Source: Aporhodopirellula rubra (GTDB lineage: Bacteria; Planctomycetota; Planctomycetia; Pirellulales; Pirellulaceae). From it: DNA of 64,000 bases. Under the pieces are notes generated by a model, which was given only the letters and a program-made list of their open reading frames with translations, was not told where the DNA came from and did not search any database. The position numbers were made by a program, and so were the translations under genes. The DNA is taken from the NCBI RefSeq assembly GCF_014192335.1, contig NZ_JACHXU010000001.1, positions 1 through 64,000 of the forward strand, read 5' to 3'. Below are positions 8,665-18,111 of this stretch, piece by piece (within the stretch, counting starts at the first letter, position 1; every line of letters starts with the position of its first letter).

Positions 8665-10130
8665 ATCAGTGCTCGGATCGTCTCAAGGATGCCAGCAGCC
8701 TCTTCGTCCAACGCTTGAATCTCATCTAGAATCGCCTCAGGTTCTCTCAACGGAACGTCTTCATCGCAATTTGGATTTTTGGCAGACAAATCAAACGATG
8801 TTTGATCCAAGTCTTTGACCTTCACCGTCCATGAATTCGCACTGTCTTTTTTCTTTTTCTGTAGCTCAACAAACTCGGCGAGGTCATTCTCGTTGAGTGG
8901 ATTCGTCTTGCCCAAGTTGCGATCTAGGTTGAGTTGATAAAACCAAGTCTTCTTCGTCGGCTTCCCTTTCTCAAAGAACAGCACCACTGTCTTCACTCCT
9001 GCCCCTGTGAAGGTGCCACCGGGTAGATCAAGAACCGTGTGAAGGTCACAGCTTTCAAGCAATAGCTTTCGCAAGCTCACGCTGGCGTTGTCGCTGTTGC
9101 TTAGGAACGTGTTCTTGATGACGATGCCCGCTCTGCCACCTGCCTTCAACCGTTTGATAAAGTGCTGAAGAAAGAGAAAAGCAGTCTCGCCAGTTTTGAT
9201 CGGGAAGTTCTGTTGAACCTCTTTTCTTTCCTTGCCTCCAAAGGGCGGGTTGGCAAGGCAAACATCGAAGCGGTCTTTCTCTTGCAGGTCATTGATGCTT
9301 TCGGTCAGCGTGTTGGCGTGAACGATGTTGGGGGCCGAAATCCCATGAAGGATCATATTCATCGTGCCGATGATGAACGCCATCGACTTCTTCTCTTTGC
9401 CGTAGAGCGTTTGCTTCTGCAAAGCTCGCATCTGCTTGACCGTTAGCTTCTTGCCCCTGTTGTTCTTCGGGTCTTTGATGTGGTCAAAGGCTTCGACCAA
9501 GAAACCAGCGGAGCCTACGGCAGCGTCATAAACTGTCTCGCCAATTTGCGGATTGACGACTTCAACGATGGCACGAATCAAGGGCCTAGGTGTGTAGTAC
9601 TCTCCACCATTCCGGCCCGCGTTGCCCATGTTCTTGATCTTGTCCTCATACAGATGGGACATTTCATGCTTTTGGGTGCTTGTCTGAAAACGAAGCTCAT
9701 CGACAAGATTGACCACTTCACGGAGAGAGTAGCCACTTTGAACTTTGTTCTTTATCTCGCTAAAAATCTCACCGATTTTGTATTCGATAGTGTCAGTGGT
9801 CTCGGCTGACGTCTTGAACTTCGCCAGATACGGAAACAGCTTGCCATTCACGAAGTCGATCAGGTCGTCGCCAGTCAATGCGGCATGATGGTCAACTTCC
9901 CCATCTGCCTTACGTGGCATCGCCCAGATTCCCCAGCAGTACTTCTTGCTGAGGATTGGTTTGTAATCAGTTCCCGACAGACTCGCGGCGGATTCTCGTT
10001 CTCTCTCCAAGTCGTCCAGGTATTTCAGAAACAGCACCCACGAAGACTGCTCCACGTAGTCAAGCTCACTGCCGCACCCAGCGTCTTTGTGAAGTACGTC
10101 GTCGATATTTTTGAATGTCTGCTCAAACAA
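8661..10130 (-). CDS. hsdM: type I restriction-modification, M (DNA adenine methyltransferase) subunit
   Basis: HsdM methylates adenine in the target and is the core of the enzyme. The N-terminal helical domain is present (YVEQSSWVLFLKYLDDLERE), followed by the SAM site VYDAAVGSAGFLVEA at about residue 200 (family consensus DPACGTGGFL, so slightly divergent) and the catalytic NPPFGG at about 290. The frame is open upstream to 10403, but that extension carries no HsdM sequence and would overlap the divergent integrase. I chose the TTG at 10130 because GGGAGA sits about nine bases before it and the resulting 489 residues match the usual HsdM length. Confidence 0.92.
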   Translation of the reverse strand: MFEQTFKNIDDVLHKDAGCGSELDYVEQSSWVLFLKYLDDLERERESAASLSGTDYKPILSKKYCWGIWAMPRKADGEVDHHAALTGDDLIDFVNGKLFPYLAKFKTSAETTDTIEYKIGEIFSEIKNKVQSGYSLREVVNLVDELRFQTSTQKHEMSHLYEDKIKNMGNAGRNGGEYYTPRPLIRAIVEVVNPQIGETVYDAAVGSAGFLVEAFDHIKDPKNNRGKKLTVKQMRALQKQTLYGKEKKSMAFIIGTMNMILHGISAPNIVHANTLTESINDLQEKDRFDVCLANPPFGGKERKEVQQNFPIKTGETAFLFLQHFIKRLKAGGRAGIVIKNTFLSNSDNASVSLRKLLLESCDLHTVLDLPGGTFTGAGVKTVVLFFEKGKPTKKTWFYQLNLDRNLGKTNPLNENDLAEFVELQKKKKDSANSWTVKVKDLDQTSFDLSAKNPNCDEDVPLREPEAILDEIQALDEEAAGILETIRALI

Positions 10131-10376
10131 CTGGATTGATCTCCCTGCAAAGTGTGGTCTGCCATTCTCCGTAGGCGATCCAGTGCCTATTTCAATTGCC
10201 CAGCAGTTTACCAACCCAGCGGCTGATGTGCTTCCCGCCGTCAATATCGCCCCTTGTCCTCTTTTTCTCTTATCCAGCCCTTTGTTTCCTCGCGAAACCG
10301 GCCTGCGTAGTATTGGCAACCGCATGACTGGCGAATGCGGGTTGAGCGTTTCGCCCTGGTCCCGAAAGAGCAACGA

Positions 10377-11678
10377 ATGGCAAGCCTGAGAAAGAATAAA
10401 CACGGTCAGTGGGTGATTTCAATTCAATCACTTGGTTTCAATACCACGTTCTGCACCAAGACACCAAGCAAGGTCGATGCAAACCGCCTGAGACGAAATA
10501 TCGAGGGAAGAGTTGACCGCGTGAAATTGGACGGAACACACCCTTTCTACGTATGGCCAAAAGCTGATCAGCTAGCTTGGATCAAAACGGGGAAAGAACC
10601 TAAGCGTGTTGAGGATGCTCCGATCACGGTAGCGATGGCAATCAAGAAATACGTTGAATTCAAGGAAAGCCAGAATCGGGCATTAAACACAACGAGAGGT
10701 TACGACTTTCATCTTCGACCTGCCAAGCGTCGGTTTGGTGAGATTCCGCTTCGGGATATTACCGCAACGCTGCTGCAAGATTGGGTGATTGAACTTGCGA
10801 AGAGTACGATAACGAAAGGAGCGAATCGCGGTAAAAAGCTAAGCGTGAAGTCCCAAAAAGTCAAAGTAGATGCACTCAAACGGGTAATGCGGCACTTCCA
10901 AAGCCTGGGCGAGCCTGGAATGAATGACCGAGTGTTCGATGCCATTACCTACGGCGTAGCAGCTCCCGATGAACTAAGCCACCTGACACCGTGGACCGAT
11001 TTTGAAAGGCGACTAGGCGAACTTGAACGCCTGGGAATTGACCCTGCAACCGAAGGGGCCTTCAAGCGAATGATCCTCACCGAGAGCCAATTGAAAGAAC
11101 AGCTTGGCTATCTCGAATCCAAGCTATTCCAGGATGGAACGTTAGCGAGCACCCGGCTCTACGCTACGATCTACTTTTGCTGCGTTACTGGTGCTCGAAG
11201 GTCGGAACTGACAAGGGTGCGGCGGCGTGATCTACTATTGGACAGTGACCTACCACTTGTGACGCTGTTGAAGCGTAAAGGACGAAAAGACAAGGACTTG
11301 CTAATGCAGAAGGCGGTTCTGCCCACAAAGCTAGTGCCTGTCCTCCAGCGTCTCTTGAAACTGTTACCTGATGCCCAGGAATCTCTTTTTACTTCGGATG
11401 ACAAGCATTTGGCTGGAGGCGGGTTCTCAGAACGGGTAGAGCGTTCCAAGGCGAACTATCTCTCTAAGCACTTGATTGCTGCCTTGAAGGGATCGAAGTG
11501 GGAGAACACGGCGGGTTGGCACTTGTACCGACACACGTTTGCCTCTCGCCTTCTAGCCAACGGATACTCAAAAACGGATGTAATGGAGCTAATTGGCTGG
11601 TGTAGCGACTCAATGGCACAAAGGTATCAGCACCAAACTTTTGACCGCAAAGCAGCCATCGTTAACAGCCTCATCTAG
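10377..11678 (+). CDS. tyrosine recombinase / integrase
   Basis: This 433-residue enzyme would insert and excise the accessory element by site-specific recombination. The N-terminus (SLRKNKHGQWVISIQSLG) resembles an arm-binding domain. A core-binding domain follows (TTRGYDFHLRPAKRRFGEIP). The catalytic domain has Arg in TGARRSELTRVRRRD (about residue 272), HLYRHTFASRLL (about 381) and the nucleophile Tyr in AQRYQHQTF (about 416). I chose the ATG at 10377 (MASLRKNK). The gene is divergent from hsdM and ends 100 bases from the 3' end of tRNA-Leu, the usual place for an integrase that targets a tRNA. Confidence 0.93.
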   Translation: MASLRKNKHGQWVISIQSLGFNTTFCTKTPSKVDANRLRRNIEGRVDRVKLDGTHPFYVWPKADQLAWIKTGKEPKRVEDAPITVAMAIKKYVEFKESQNRALNTTRGYDFHLRPAKRRFGEIPLRDITATLLQDWVIELAKSTITKGANRGKKLSVKSQKVKVDALKRVMRHFQSLGEPGMNDRVFDAITYGVAAPDELSHLTPWTDFERRLGELERLGIDPATEGAFKRMILTESQLKEQLGYLESKLFQDGTLASTRLYATIYFCCVTGARRSELTRVRRRDLLLDSDLPLVTLLKRKGRKDKDLLMQKAVLPTKLVPVLQRLLKLLPDAQESLFTSDDKHLAGGGFSERVERSKANYLSKHLIAALKGSKWENTAGWHLYRHTFASRLLANGYSKTDVMELIGWCSDSMAQRYQHQTFDRKAAIVNSLI

Positions 11679-11730
11679 CCTTTTGAAACAAAATCATGTT
11701 CTGATCATGTTTTCGTTAGTGAGTAAACAG

Positions 11731-11766
11731 AAAAACGACTCACATTGAATCACCGTAAGTCGTTTT
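11731..11766. terminator. hairpin between integrase and tRNA-Leu (likely bidirectional terminator)
   Basis: The arms AAAACGACT (in 11732-11740) and AGTCGTTTT (11758-11766) pair around a loop of about 17 bases. On the minus strand the stem ends in TTTTT, which suits termination of the tRNA transcript; on the plus strand the second arm ends in TTTT after the integrase. The stem is AT-rich and only moderately stable. Confidence 0.45.
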
Positions 11767-11778
11767 GCTGTAATTAGA

Positions 11779-11862
11779 TAGGGCCGACAGGAATCGAACC
11801 TGCACTCCAGTAAAGGAACTGGATCCTAAATCCAGCGCGTCTGCCAGTTCCGCCACGGCCCC
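11779..11862 (-). tRNA. tRNA-Leu (anticodon UAG)
   Basis: On the minus strand the sequence folds as a class II tRNA. The 7-bp acceptor stem is GGGGCCG paired with CGGCCCT, the anticodon stem CTGGA/TCCAG encloses the loop TTTAGGA with anticodon TAG, and the T arm is GCAGG-TTCGATT-CCTGT. A long variable arm, typical of leucine tRNAs, lies between the anticodon and T arms. The CCA end is not encoded. The integrase lies downstream of the 3' end, so this gene is the probable attachment site of the element to its left. No second copy of its 3' end was found in the window. Confidence 0.95.
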
Positions 11863-12007
11863 GTGGCAAGCTGCCTGTGTGTGGCATGCAGCTTGAGTTT
11901 TTTTTGCGACGGTTGTTGCCGTCGTATTTGATTCTAGAAAAGCCATTCGGGGTTTGCGAACGGCTCTGCAGTTGTTCTGGTGCTTGGTTGACTAAGCACC
12001 GATTTGA

Positions 12008-12550
12008 CTAGGCACCGGGTTCGCCGGTTTCCGATGCGACAGTTGGAACGACCCAAACCTTGAGGCTCGCTTCCACTTCGCTGTGCAGGTGCACTTTGAC
12101 GGTGTAGAGGCCGAGTTCTTTGAGCGGGCCATCGAGTCGGATTTGGTCTTGGGCCAAGTGAATGTCGACGCTCTTGAGCGATTCGACGATTTCGTGAGGA
12201 CCGACGCTGCCGTAGAGGTGGCCTTCGTCGTTCGCATTGGCTTCGATCGTGATCGATTGCTTCGCGAGTTCGTCGGCTTGGTCCTGGTAGCTCTTGAGCT
12301 TTTGGATTTCGATTTCGCGGAGTTTTTCGCGGTGCTTCTCGACCATCCGTTTGTGGTGGTCGGTCGCGATGGTAGCGAGCCCTTGTGGCAACAGGTAGTT
12401 CAGTGCGAAACCTGGTTTGACTTCGACCAAATCACCCTGTTTTCCGAGGTGTTCGACGTTGTGGATCAACAGCAATTGGATCCCGCCGTTGCTTCCTTTA
12501 GGAAGGCGTTTGAAGTGGCTGTTGGCTCGGCGAGTGGCAGCGTTGGACAT
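12008..12550 (-). CDS. rplI: 50S ribosomal protein L9
   Basis: L9 binds 23S rRNA at the base of the L1 stalk. After an N-terminal extension of about 24 residues (MSNAATRRANSHFKRLPKGS) the canonical start of L9 is seen: IQLLLIHNVEHLGKQGDLVE, then VKPGFALNYLLPQGLA, then the long connecting helix (HREKLREIEIQKLKSYQD) and the C-terminal domain (ANDEGHLYGSVGPHEI). Its 180 residues are longer than the roughly 150 of E. coli because of both termini. It is the last gene of the cluster with ssb, rpsF, pth and rplY. Confidence 0.96.
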   Translation of the reverse strand: MSNAATRRANSHFKRLPKGSNGGIQLLLIHNVEHLGKQGDLVEVKPGFALNYLLPQGLATIATDHHKRMVEKHREKLREIEIQKLKSYQDQADELAKQSITIEANANDEGHLYGSVGPHEIVESLKSVDIHLAQDQIRLDGPLKELGLYTVKVHLHSEVEASLKVWVVPTVASETGEPGA

Positions 12551-12691
12551 AGCGGATTAACTATAAAACGGGGTGACTGCGAATGGGTTGTTTGGAGTTT
12601 GGGAGGTGCGGCGTTCGCGGGTAACGGAAATCGGCCGCGATCGGCTGCAGGTGGCTTTGGGGAGTTTGAGGTCCTGCAAAGCCGATGTTGA

Positions 12692-13183
12692 CTAAAACGG
12701 GATTTCGGGTTCGTCGTATCCTGGTCCGCCGCCTGTAGGCTGAGCATCGCGGGAGGGTTGGGGTGGTGGCGGTGTGTTGCTGGAATTGACGTATCGCTGT
12801 TGAGCGGGTGCCGATTCACGGACAGAACCGCCACCGGAGTTGCCGCCGCCTTCGCTGCGTCCGCCGATCATTTGCATTCGCTCGCCGATCACTTTGACCT
12901 TCGAGCGTTTTTGGCCGTCTTTTTCCCACGTGTCTTGTTTGAGGCGTCCTTCGATGAAGATCGGAGAGCCTTTGGACAAATACTCGCTAGCGACTTCCGC
13001 AGTCCTTCCGAACAGGGTGATGTCAAAAAAGTTGACATCGTCGACCCACTGTCCTTCGTTATTTTTGCGTTTGTCGTTGACTGCCAGGCCGAATTCCGAC
13101 ACCGCCATCCCGCTCGGCAAATAGCGCAGTTCGATGTCTCGGGTCAGGTTGCCCATCAACATTACGCGGTTGTAGCTTGCCAT
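12692..13183 (-). CDS. ssb: single-stranded DNA-binding protein
   Basis: SSB coats single-stranded DNA in replication, recombination and repair. The OB fold starts [20 protein letters not shown] and continues through [19 protein letters not shown] and [20 protein letters not shown] (about residues 1-110). A glycine-, proline- and glutamine-rich linker leads to the acidic tip DEPEIPF, the peptide that recruits partner proteins. The length, 163 residues, is usual. It lies between rpsF and rplI, the standard neighbours of ssb in many bacteria. Confidence 0.96.
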   Translation of the reverse strand: MASYNRVMLMGNLTRDIELRYLPSGMAVSEFGLAVNDKRKNNEGQWVDDVNFFDITLFGRTAEVASEYLSKGSPIFIEGRLKQDTWEKDGQKRSKVKVIGERMQMIGGRSEGGGNSGGGSVRESAPAQQRYVNSSNTPPPPQPSRDAQPTGGGPGYDEPEIPF

Positions 13184-13237
13184 GATTTGGGTTGTTCCTC
13201 TCGGTCGTCGGCGTGGGGGAGTCTACGTCGAGTCGAC

Positions 13238-13651
13238 TTACGCGTCCGCTGCAGCGGGTTCATCCGAAGTTTCTGCGGTTTCGTCTTCTGCTTCACCGCC
13301 TGCGGGTCCGCTGAAGTGTTCTCCCCGTGCGTTGGCGAGGATCGGCTCGACCAATCGTGGGTCCAGTCGAATTGTCAGTTCACGAATGACTGGTTCGCAC
13401 AGTTGCAAAGAGCGAGCGAGCTTAGGCAGGTTCGGCCCATCCATGCTGAAATAGATGAGGTAGTAGGTGCCTTTTTGGTGTTTGTCGATCGGATAGGCGA
13501 GCTTTTGCTCCATCCACATCCGGCTGACGAGCACTTCGCCGCCGGCTTCGGCAATGAGTTCCTCGAGTTGTTTGCTCACTCCACCCGGATCGCGGGCGTA
13601 GTGATTGCTGTCGAGGATGAACAGTGTTTCGTAGGTTTTGACGTTAGCCAC
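13238..13651 (-). CDS. rpsF: 30S ribosomal protein S6
   Basis: S6 binds the central domain of 16S rRNA together with S18. The protein opens VKTYETLFILDSNHYARDPG and continues with MWMEQKLAYPIDKHQKGTYY and LCEPVIRELTIRLDPRLVEP, all typical S6 phrases. Its 137 residues include an acidic C-terminal tail. The gene is 54 bases upstream of ssb. The S18 gene, which often lies between S6 and L9, is not present in this cluster. Confidence 0.95.
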   Translation of the reverse strand: MANVKTYETLFILDSNHYARDPGGVSKQLEELIAEAGGEVLVSRMWMEQKLAYPIDKHQKGTYYLIYFSMDGPNLPKLARSLQLCEPVIRELTIRLDPRLVEPILANARGEHFSGPAGGEAEDETAETSDEPAAADA

Positions 13652-13772
13652 GGGTCAGATCGCGGGGAAATCGGAAGATGTTTGAAAGTGAAAAAACGTA
13701 ACGGTAGTCTTGGTGAGGGGGCCAGATTGAAATCGGGTTTGGTCGTCGATCGTTGGGACGGGTTTCGGTTGT

Positions 13773-14342
13773 TTAGGTTGCGTTGGAGTTGAAACGACTC
13801 ATCGCTTCGGTAATTCCTTCGGTCGCCCAGCAGCCGATCGCGTCGCAGGATCGCATGATGGCCAAATCGATATCAGGCCGTTCCTCTTCGTTAAAGTTCC
13901 CAAGGACGTAATCGGTAACTTGCCATTTCGCCGGCGGGCGATCGATTCCGATTCGCAGCCTTGGGTACTGGTCGGTACCGAGGTGAGCGATCGTATCGGC
14001 GAGGCCTTTTTGGCCTCCTGCTGAACCGCCGCGTCGGATCCGAATTCGACCGCTGGTCAGATTCAGATCGTCGCAAATCAGGATTAAGTCTTCGAGGTTA
14101 AGTTTGTAAAAATCAAACGCTTTGCGGACGCTTTTTCCGCTCGCGTTCATGTAAGTGTGGGGACAAAGTACCAGTCCCTTTTCGGTACCGATACGGATTT
14201 CGCTAATTTCGCCATCAAATTTTTTACTCGGGGTCGATCCCGAGTATTCGCGGCACAACTGGGCCGCGACCATGAAACCGACGTTATGGCGTGTTTGTTC
14301 GTACTTCCGACCGGGATTACCCAGCCCGACGATCAGCTTCAC
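13773..14342 (-). CDS. pth: peptidyl-tRNA hydrolase
   Basis: Pth frees tRNA from peptidyl-tRNA dropped by stalled ribosomes. The hallmark phrases are present: LIVGLGNPGRKYEQTRHNVG with the conserved His20, LCPHTYMNASGKSV with the conserved Asn, ICDDLNLTSGRIRIR with the conserved Asp, and GGSAGGQKGLADTI. Its 189 residues are the usual length. The start ATG overlaps the stop of rplY (14339-14342), so the two are translationally coupled, a pairing common in bacteria. Confidence 0.96.
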   Translation of the reverse strand: MKLIVGLGNPGRKYEQTRHNVGFMVAAQLCREYSGSTPSKKFDGEISEIRIGTEKGLVLCPHTYMNASGKSVRKAFDFYKLNLEDLILICDDLNLTSGRIRIRRGGSAGGQKGLADTIAHLGTDQYPRLRIGIDRPPAKWQVTDYVLGNFNEEERPDIDLAIMRSCDAIGCWATEGITEAMSRFNSNAT

Positions 14343-14968
14343 GCCTCTTCGTCGTCTCCGCCACCGCCTTTGCTGATGACTTCCGGTTCGGCACCGATGC
14401 TGTCGGTTGCTTCTTCGTCGGCTTGTTCAGCACGAGGTGCTTCGACGTGAGCGACAACCGCATCGCCGTCGGTGACGAGTTCGACACCTTCGGGTAATTG
14501 CAGGTCGCTCGCCGTGGCGTGTTCGCCGAGGTGCAGTCCGTTGACGTCCAGTACAAGGCTCTCAGGGATGGCTCCGGCTGAGCAGCGGATGTCGACTTCA
14601 CGCATGTTCTCGAGCAAAATGCCGCCTTCGCGGGTTCCGACGGCTTCGCCGTGAGTTTCGATCGGGACGGTGACGTCGACTTTTTCCTTCAGGTTCACGC
14701 GGATCAGGTCGAGGTGGAGCACTTCGATTCCGAGTGCGTCCCACTGCATTTCACTGACCAGTGCGTTTTCGTTGACGTCACCGGTGAGCTTGATCATTTT
14801 CGAGTGGTGACGCAGCAAACCCTTGACCTGGGTGGCAGGGATCGCCAGGTGTTCGTTGGATTCACCGTGGCCGTACAGCACAGCGGGAACTAGTCCATTT
14901 CGACGCAGGCGGATGGTCGCTGCGGTTCCGGTGGAGTCTCGTTTGGTGGCTTGAATGACATCCGTCAT
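14339..14968 (-). CDS. rplY: 50S ribosomal protein L25 (general stress protein Ctc type)
   Basis: L25 binds 5S rRNA. The start chosen is the ATG at 14968 (MTDVIQATKRDSTG), because the 19 residues upstream in frame are not L25-like. The N-terminal 5S-binding domain has RLRRNGLVPAVLYGHGESNE. The C-terminal TL5/Ctc domain has LIRVNLKEKVDVTVPIETHG, then VDIRCSAGAIPESLVLDVNG and the HLGEHATASDL phrase. The total is 209 residues with an acidic tail. It is the first gene of the cluster running to rplI; its promoter probably lies in the 278 bases before 15246, divergent from icd. Confidence 0.95.
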   Translation of the reverse strand: MTDVIQATKRDSTGTAATIRLRRNGLVPAVLYGHGESNEHLAIPATQVKGLLRHHSKMIKLTGDVNENALVSEMQWDALGIEVLHLDLIRVNLKEKVDVTVPIETHGEAVGTREGGILLENMREVDIRCSAGAIPESLVLDVNGLHLGEHATASDLQLPEGVELVTDGDAVVAHVEAPRAEQADEEATDSIGAEPEVISKGGGGDDEEA

Positions 14969-15246
14969 GGCGGGAACCGGTCCGGCAAAAATAGAAGGTG
15001 GAAGGGTGGATTTTTTTTGAAGCACGGCAGTATGGCGATTTTGCTCTTAACCGCAAGCCCAAACTGGGGTGACTCGGCATTGACAGATGAAGTCCGCCTC
15101 TGCAGGCTTTTGCAACCATTGGTAGCGGAACGACGCCTTGCCCCTCGCCTGGGTCTGGTGCCGGTTCAGTTCCGTGATTCACGCTCTGACGAGTGTGAAA
15201 CCTCCCTTTCAAGACGCCCTCCACACATTTACTGTCGGGAATTTCC

Positions 15247-17466
15247 ATGGCAACGATTGTATACACGATTACCGACGAAGCTCCCGCGCTGGCGACTCAC
15301 TCGCTGCTGCCGATTTTACGTGCCTTTACCGCCGCATCGGGGCTGGAGTTTGAAGCAAAGGATATTTCGCTCGCCGCTCGCGTTCTGGCGAGTTTTCCTG
15401 AACGTTTGAAGGACGATCTCCGCGTCCCGGACGCGCTCGCCGAATTGGGCCGCCTCGTGAAAGAGCCCGGTGCCAATATCATCAAATTGCCCAACATCAG
15501 CGCGTCGATCCCCCAGCTCACTGCCGCGATTAAGGAATTGCAGGCCAAGGGATACAACGTTCCTGATTTCCCGGCCGACCCGCAAACCGATGAGGAAAAA
15601 TCGGTTCGTGCGGCTTATGCCAAAGTGCTCGGTAGTGCCGTCAATCCGGTTCTCCGCGAAGGGAACTCGGACCGCCGCGTGGCAGCTCCGGTGAAAAAAT
15701 ACGCTCAGAAAAACCCGCACTCGATGGGTGAATGGATCGCCGAGTCGAAAACACGGGTCGCTCACATGAGCGAAGGCGACTTCTACGGCAGCGAGCAATC
15801 GGTCGTTTTGCCAGCAGCCGATACGCTGAGGATTGAACACGTCAGTGAAACAGGCGAAGTGACCGTCCTGCGGGATTCAATCCCGGTCGAGGAAAGTGAG
15901 GTGTTCGACGCCGCCGTGCTCAGTCGTGAGCATTTGCGGGCGTTCTATGCCGAAACCGCTGCGGCTGCCAAAGCGGACGACGTGCTGCTGTCGTTGCACC
16001 TGAAGGCGACGATGATGAAGGTGTCCGACCCAATCCTCTTCGGCCACGCGGTCAGCGTTCTGTATTCCGAAGCGTTCGAAAAATACGCCGGTATTTTCGC
16101 CCGCGTCGGTGTCGACCCCAACCAAGGTCTCGGCCAAGTCTTCAACAAGATTGAATCGCTCGAGCCCGATGAGCGCGCTTTGGTCGAGTCGACGATGGCG
16201 AAGATCGAACTCGAGTTGCCGCAATTGGCGATGGTGGATTCGGACCGTGGGATCACCAACCTTCACGTACCGAGCGACGTGATCATCGACGCTTCGATGC
16301 CCGCGGCCATTCGTGCCGGTGGCAAAATGTGGGGCAAGGACGGCAAAGCGCATGACATGATCGCAATGATCCCCGACCGTTGTTATGCGGGTGTCTACCA
16401 AGCCGTCATTGATGATTGCAAAGCCAACGGCAAGTACGACGTCTCAACGATGGGCAGTGTTGCGAACGTCGGTTTGATGGCCAAGAAAGCCGAGGAGTAC
16501 GGTTCGCACGACAAGACGTTTGAAGTGACCGCGGCGGGTGAAGTCCGGGTGGTCAACGCCGCTGGTGAAGAGCTGTTGAAGCACACCGTCGCGACGGGTG
16601 ACCTGTGGCGTGCCTGCCAAACCAAAGATGTCGCAGTCGTCGACTGGGTGCGATTGGCCGTGGCCCGTGCTCGTGCGACCGGTGCGGCGACCGTGTTTTG
16701 GCTCGATTCCCAGCGTGCTCATGATCGCAACCTGATCGCGAAAGTCGAAACCTATCTGAAGGACCACGACACCGAGGGCCTCGATCTGCAGATTTTGGCA
16801 CCCGTCGAAGCGACTCTTCACGCGTGCGGTCGATGCCGGCAAGGGCTCGATTCGATTTCCGTCACCGGCAACGTGCTGCGGGATTATCTCACGGACTTGT
16901 TCCCAATTTTGGAATTGGGCACCAGTGCCAAGATGCTGTCGATCGTTCCGCTGCTCGCCGGCGGTGGCATGTTCGAAACTGGTGCGGGCGGATCGGCGCC
17001 TAAGCACGTTCTGCAGTTCCAAGCCGAAAATCACCTTCGCTGGGATTCGTTGGGCGAGTTCCTCGCGATCGCGGTTTCGTTGGAAGATTTGGCTGAAAAG
17101 TCCGGTGACGAGTCGCTCGCCGTGTTGGCCGCGACGCTCGATGAGGCGACCGGTCGTTTCCTCGACGAGGACAAATCGCCGTCTCGCAAAGTCAACGAAC
17201 TGGATAACCGAGGCAGCCATTTCTATCTCGCGTTGTACTGGGCGGAAGCACTCGCGGCTCAGACCAAAGATGCGGCGTTGAAAGAACGCTTCACACCCGT
17301 TGCCAAAGAAATGGCGGCGAACGAAGCCAAGATTGTCGAGGAGCTGAACGGGGCTCAAGGAGTCGCAGTTGATATCGGCGGTTACTACTTCCCCGATCCG
17401 GCTGCGGCCTCCAAAGAGATGCGTCCGAGTGCGACCCTCAACGGGATCATCGACGCGCTCGCGTAG
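15247..17466 (+). CDS. icd: isocitrate dehydrogenase (NADP+), monomeric type
   Basis: This enzyme converts isocitrate to 2-oxoglutarate with NADPH in the TCA cycle. Its 739 residues fit the monomeric (about 80 kDa) class, not the 45 kDa dimeric form. Diagnostic phrases are [20 protein letters not shown] at the start, [40 protein letters not shown] (substrate Ser-Asp-Arg-Arg), [34 protein letters not shown], and [20 protein letters not shown]. The gene stands alone with its own upstream region, divergent from the L25 cluster. The glycosylase gene follows 11 bases after its stop and may be co-transcribed. Confidence 0.97.
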   Translation: MATIVYTITDEAPALATHSLLPILRAFTAASGLEFEAKDISLAARVLASFPERLKDDLRVPDALAELGRLVKEPGANIIKLPNISASIPQLTAAIKELQAKGYNVPDFPADPQTDEEKSVRAAYAKVLGSAVNPVLREGNSDRRVAAPVKKYAQKNPHSMGEWIAESKTRVAHMSEGDFYGSEQSVVLPAADTLRIEHVSETGEVTVLRDSIPVEESEVFDAAVLSREHLRAFYAETAAAAKADDVLLSLHLKATMMKVSDPILFGHAVSVLYSEAFEKYAGIFARVGVDPNQGLGQVFNKIESLEPDERALVESTMAKIELELPQLAMVDSDRGITNLHVPSDVIIDASMPAAIRAGGKMWGKDGKAHDMIAMIPDRCYAGVYQAVIDDCKANGKYDVSTMGSVANVGLMAKKAEEYGSHDKTFEVTAAGEVRVVNAAGEELLKHTVATGDLWRACQTKDVAVVDWVRLAVARARATGAATVFWLDSQRAHDRNLIAKVETYLKDHDTEGLDLQILAPVEATLHACGRCRQGLDSISVTGNVLRDYLTDLFPILELGTSAKMLSIVPLLAGGGMFETGAGGSAPKHVLQFQAENHLRWDSLGEFLAIAVSLEDLAEKSGDESLAVLAATLDEATGRFLDEDKSPSRKVNELDNRGSHFYLALYWAEALAAQTKDAALKERFTPVAKEMAANEAKIVEELNGAQGVAVDIGGYYFPDPAAASKEMRPSATLNGIIDALA

Positions 17467-17477
17467 TCACCGCCTCA

Positions 17478-18095
17478 TTGGGAAACAACCGCCCCACCCC
17501 ATCCCCGCTGGACATCCTATGTCGGCGGGATCCGCAGTTGAAAGCCGTTCGCGAACGCGTCGGCGATCCGCTCGCGTGGACGCGTCCGCCGACCTTCGCG
17601 ACGTTAGTTCGAATTATCCTCGAGCAGCAGGTCTCGTTGGCGTCGGCGAAGGTGACGTTTGACCGTTTGAAGGCTGCGTGCGGAGGTGTGATTAACGCCA
17701 AACGCATCGCCGGGCTCAGCGACGCGGACCTGCGTCGTTGCGGGTTGAGTCGGCAGAAGGCTCGCTATGTCACGTTGTTGGCCGACGACGTTCGCCGGCG
17801 AGAGTTTTCGGTCACGGGGCTCGCTACGATGGCGGATGATGGGGTCCGTCAATCGATCACCGCGAGAATGGGGCTGGGTAATTGGACGGCAGACATCTTT
17901 TTATTGATGGCACTGAGACGCGACGACATCCTGCCGGTTGGTGATCTTGCACTCGTCAAAGGGATCCAAGAACTCGACCCGTCGGTCGGATCCACTCTCG
18001 AAGCCATTTGCGAGCGAGCCGAAATTTGGCGACCGTATCGTTCCGCGGCAACCAAAATGATTTGGACGCTGTATTTGTTCAACCGAAACCGATAA
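17478..18095 (+). CDS. DNA-3-methyladenine glycosylase II-like HhH-GPD protein
   Basis: This base-excision repair enzyme would remove alkylated bases. It has 205 residues starting at a TTG at 17478, 11 bases after icd. The HhH-GPD fold is recognisable: FATLVRIILEQQVSLASAKV, then the helix-hairpin-helix LRRCGLSRQKARYVTLLADD, then ITARMGLGNWTADIFLLMAL, then LPVGDLALVKGIQE, whose Asp matches the catalytic Asp of AlkA. There is no iron-sulfur cluster Cys set at the C-terminus, which argues against the Nth/MutY branch. Compared with E. coli AlkA it lacks the N-terminal domain. Confidence 0.88.
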   Translation: MGNNRPTPSPLDILCRRDPQLKAVRERVGDPLAWTRPPTFATLVRIILEQQVSLASAKVTFDRLKAACGGVINAKRIAGLSDADLRRCGLSRQKARYVTLLADDVRRREFSVTGLATMADDGVRQSITARMGLGNWTADIFLLMALRRDDILPVGDLALVKGIQELDPSVGSTLEAICERAEIWRPYRSAATKMIWTLYLFNRNR

Positions 18096-18111
18096 CCCTT
18101 AGCCGCGGCTG

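Noticed and set aside
1..11778. Search for the left attachment repeat of the tRNA-Leu 3' end
   Set aside because: No copy of the tRNA 3' sequence was found by reading, so no left boundary is claimed.
11740..11946. 68-residue minus-strand frame across the tRNA
   Set aside because: It lies over the tRNA-Leu gene, which explains its sequence; tRNA-derived reading frames of this kind are a common artefact.
12083..13792. Long plus-strand frames opposite L9, SSB and S6
   Set aside because: They are antisense to well-identified genes and reflect high GC codon bias; no family phrase is seen in them.
15316..17358. Long minus-strand frames antisense to isocitrate dehydrogenase
   Set aside because: The plus-strand protein is an unmistakable monomeric IDH; the opposite frames are shadows created by codon bias.
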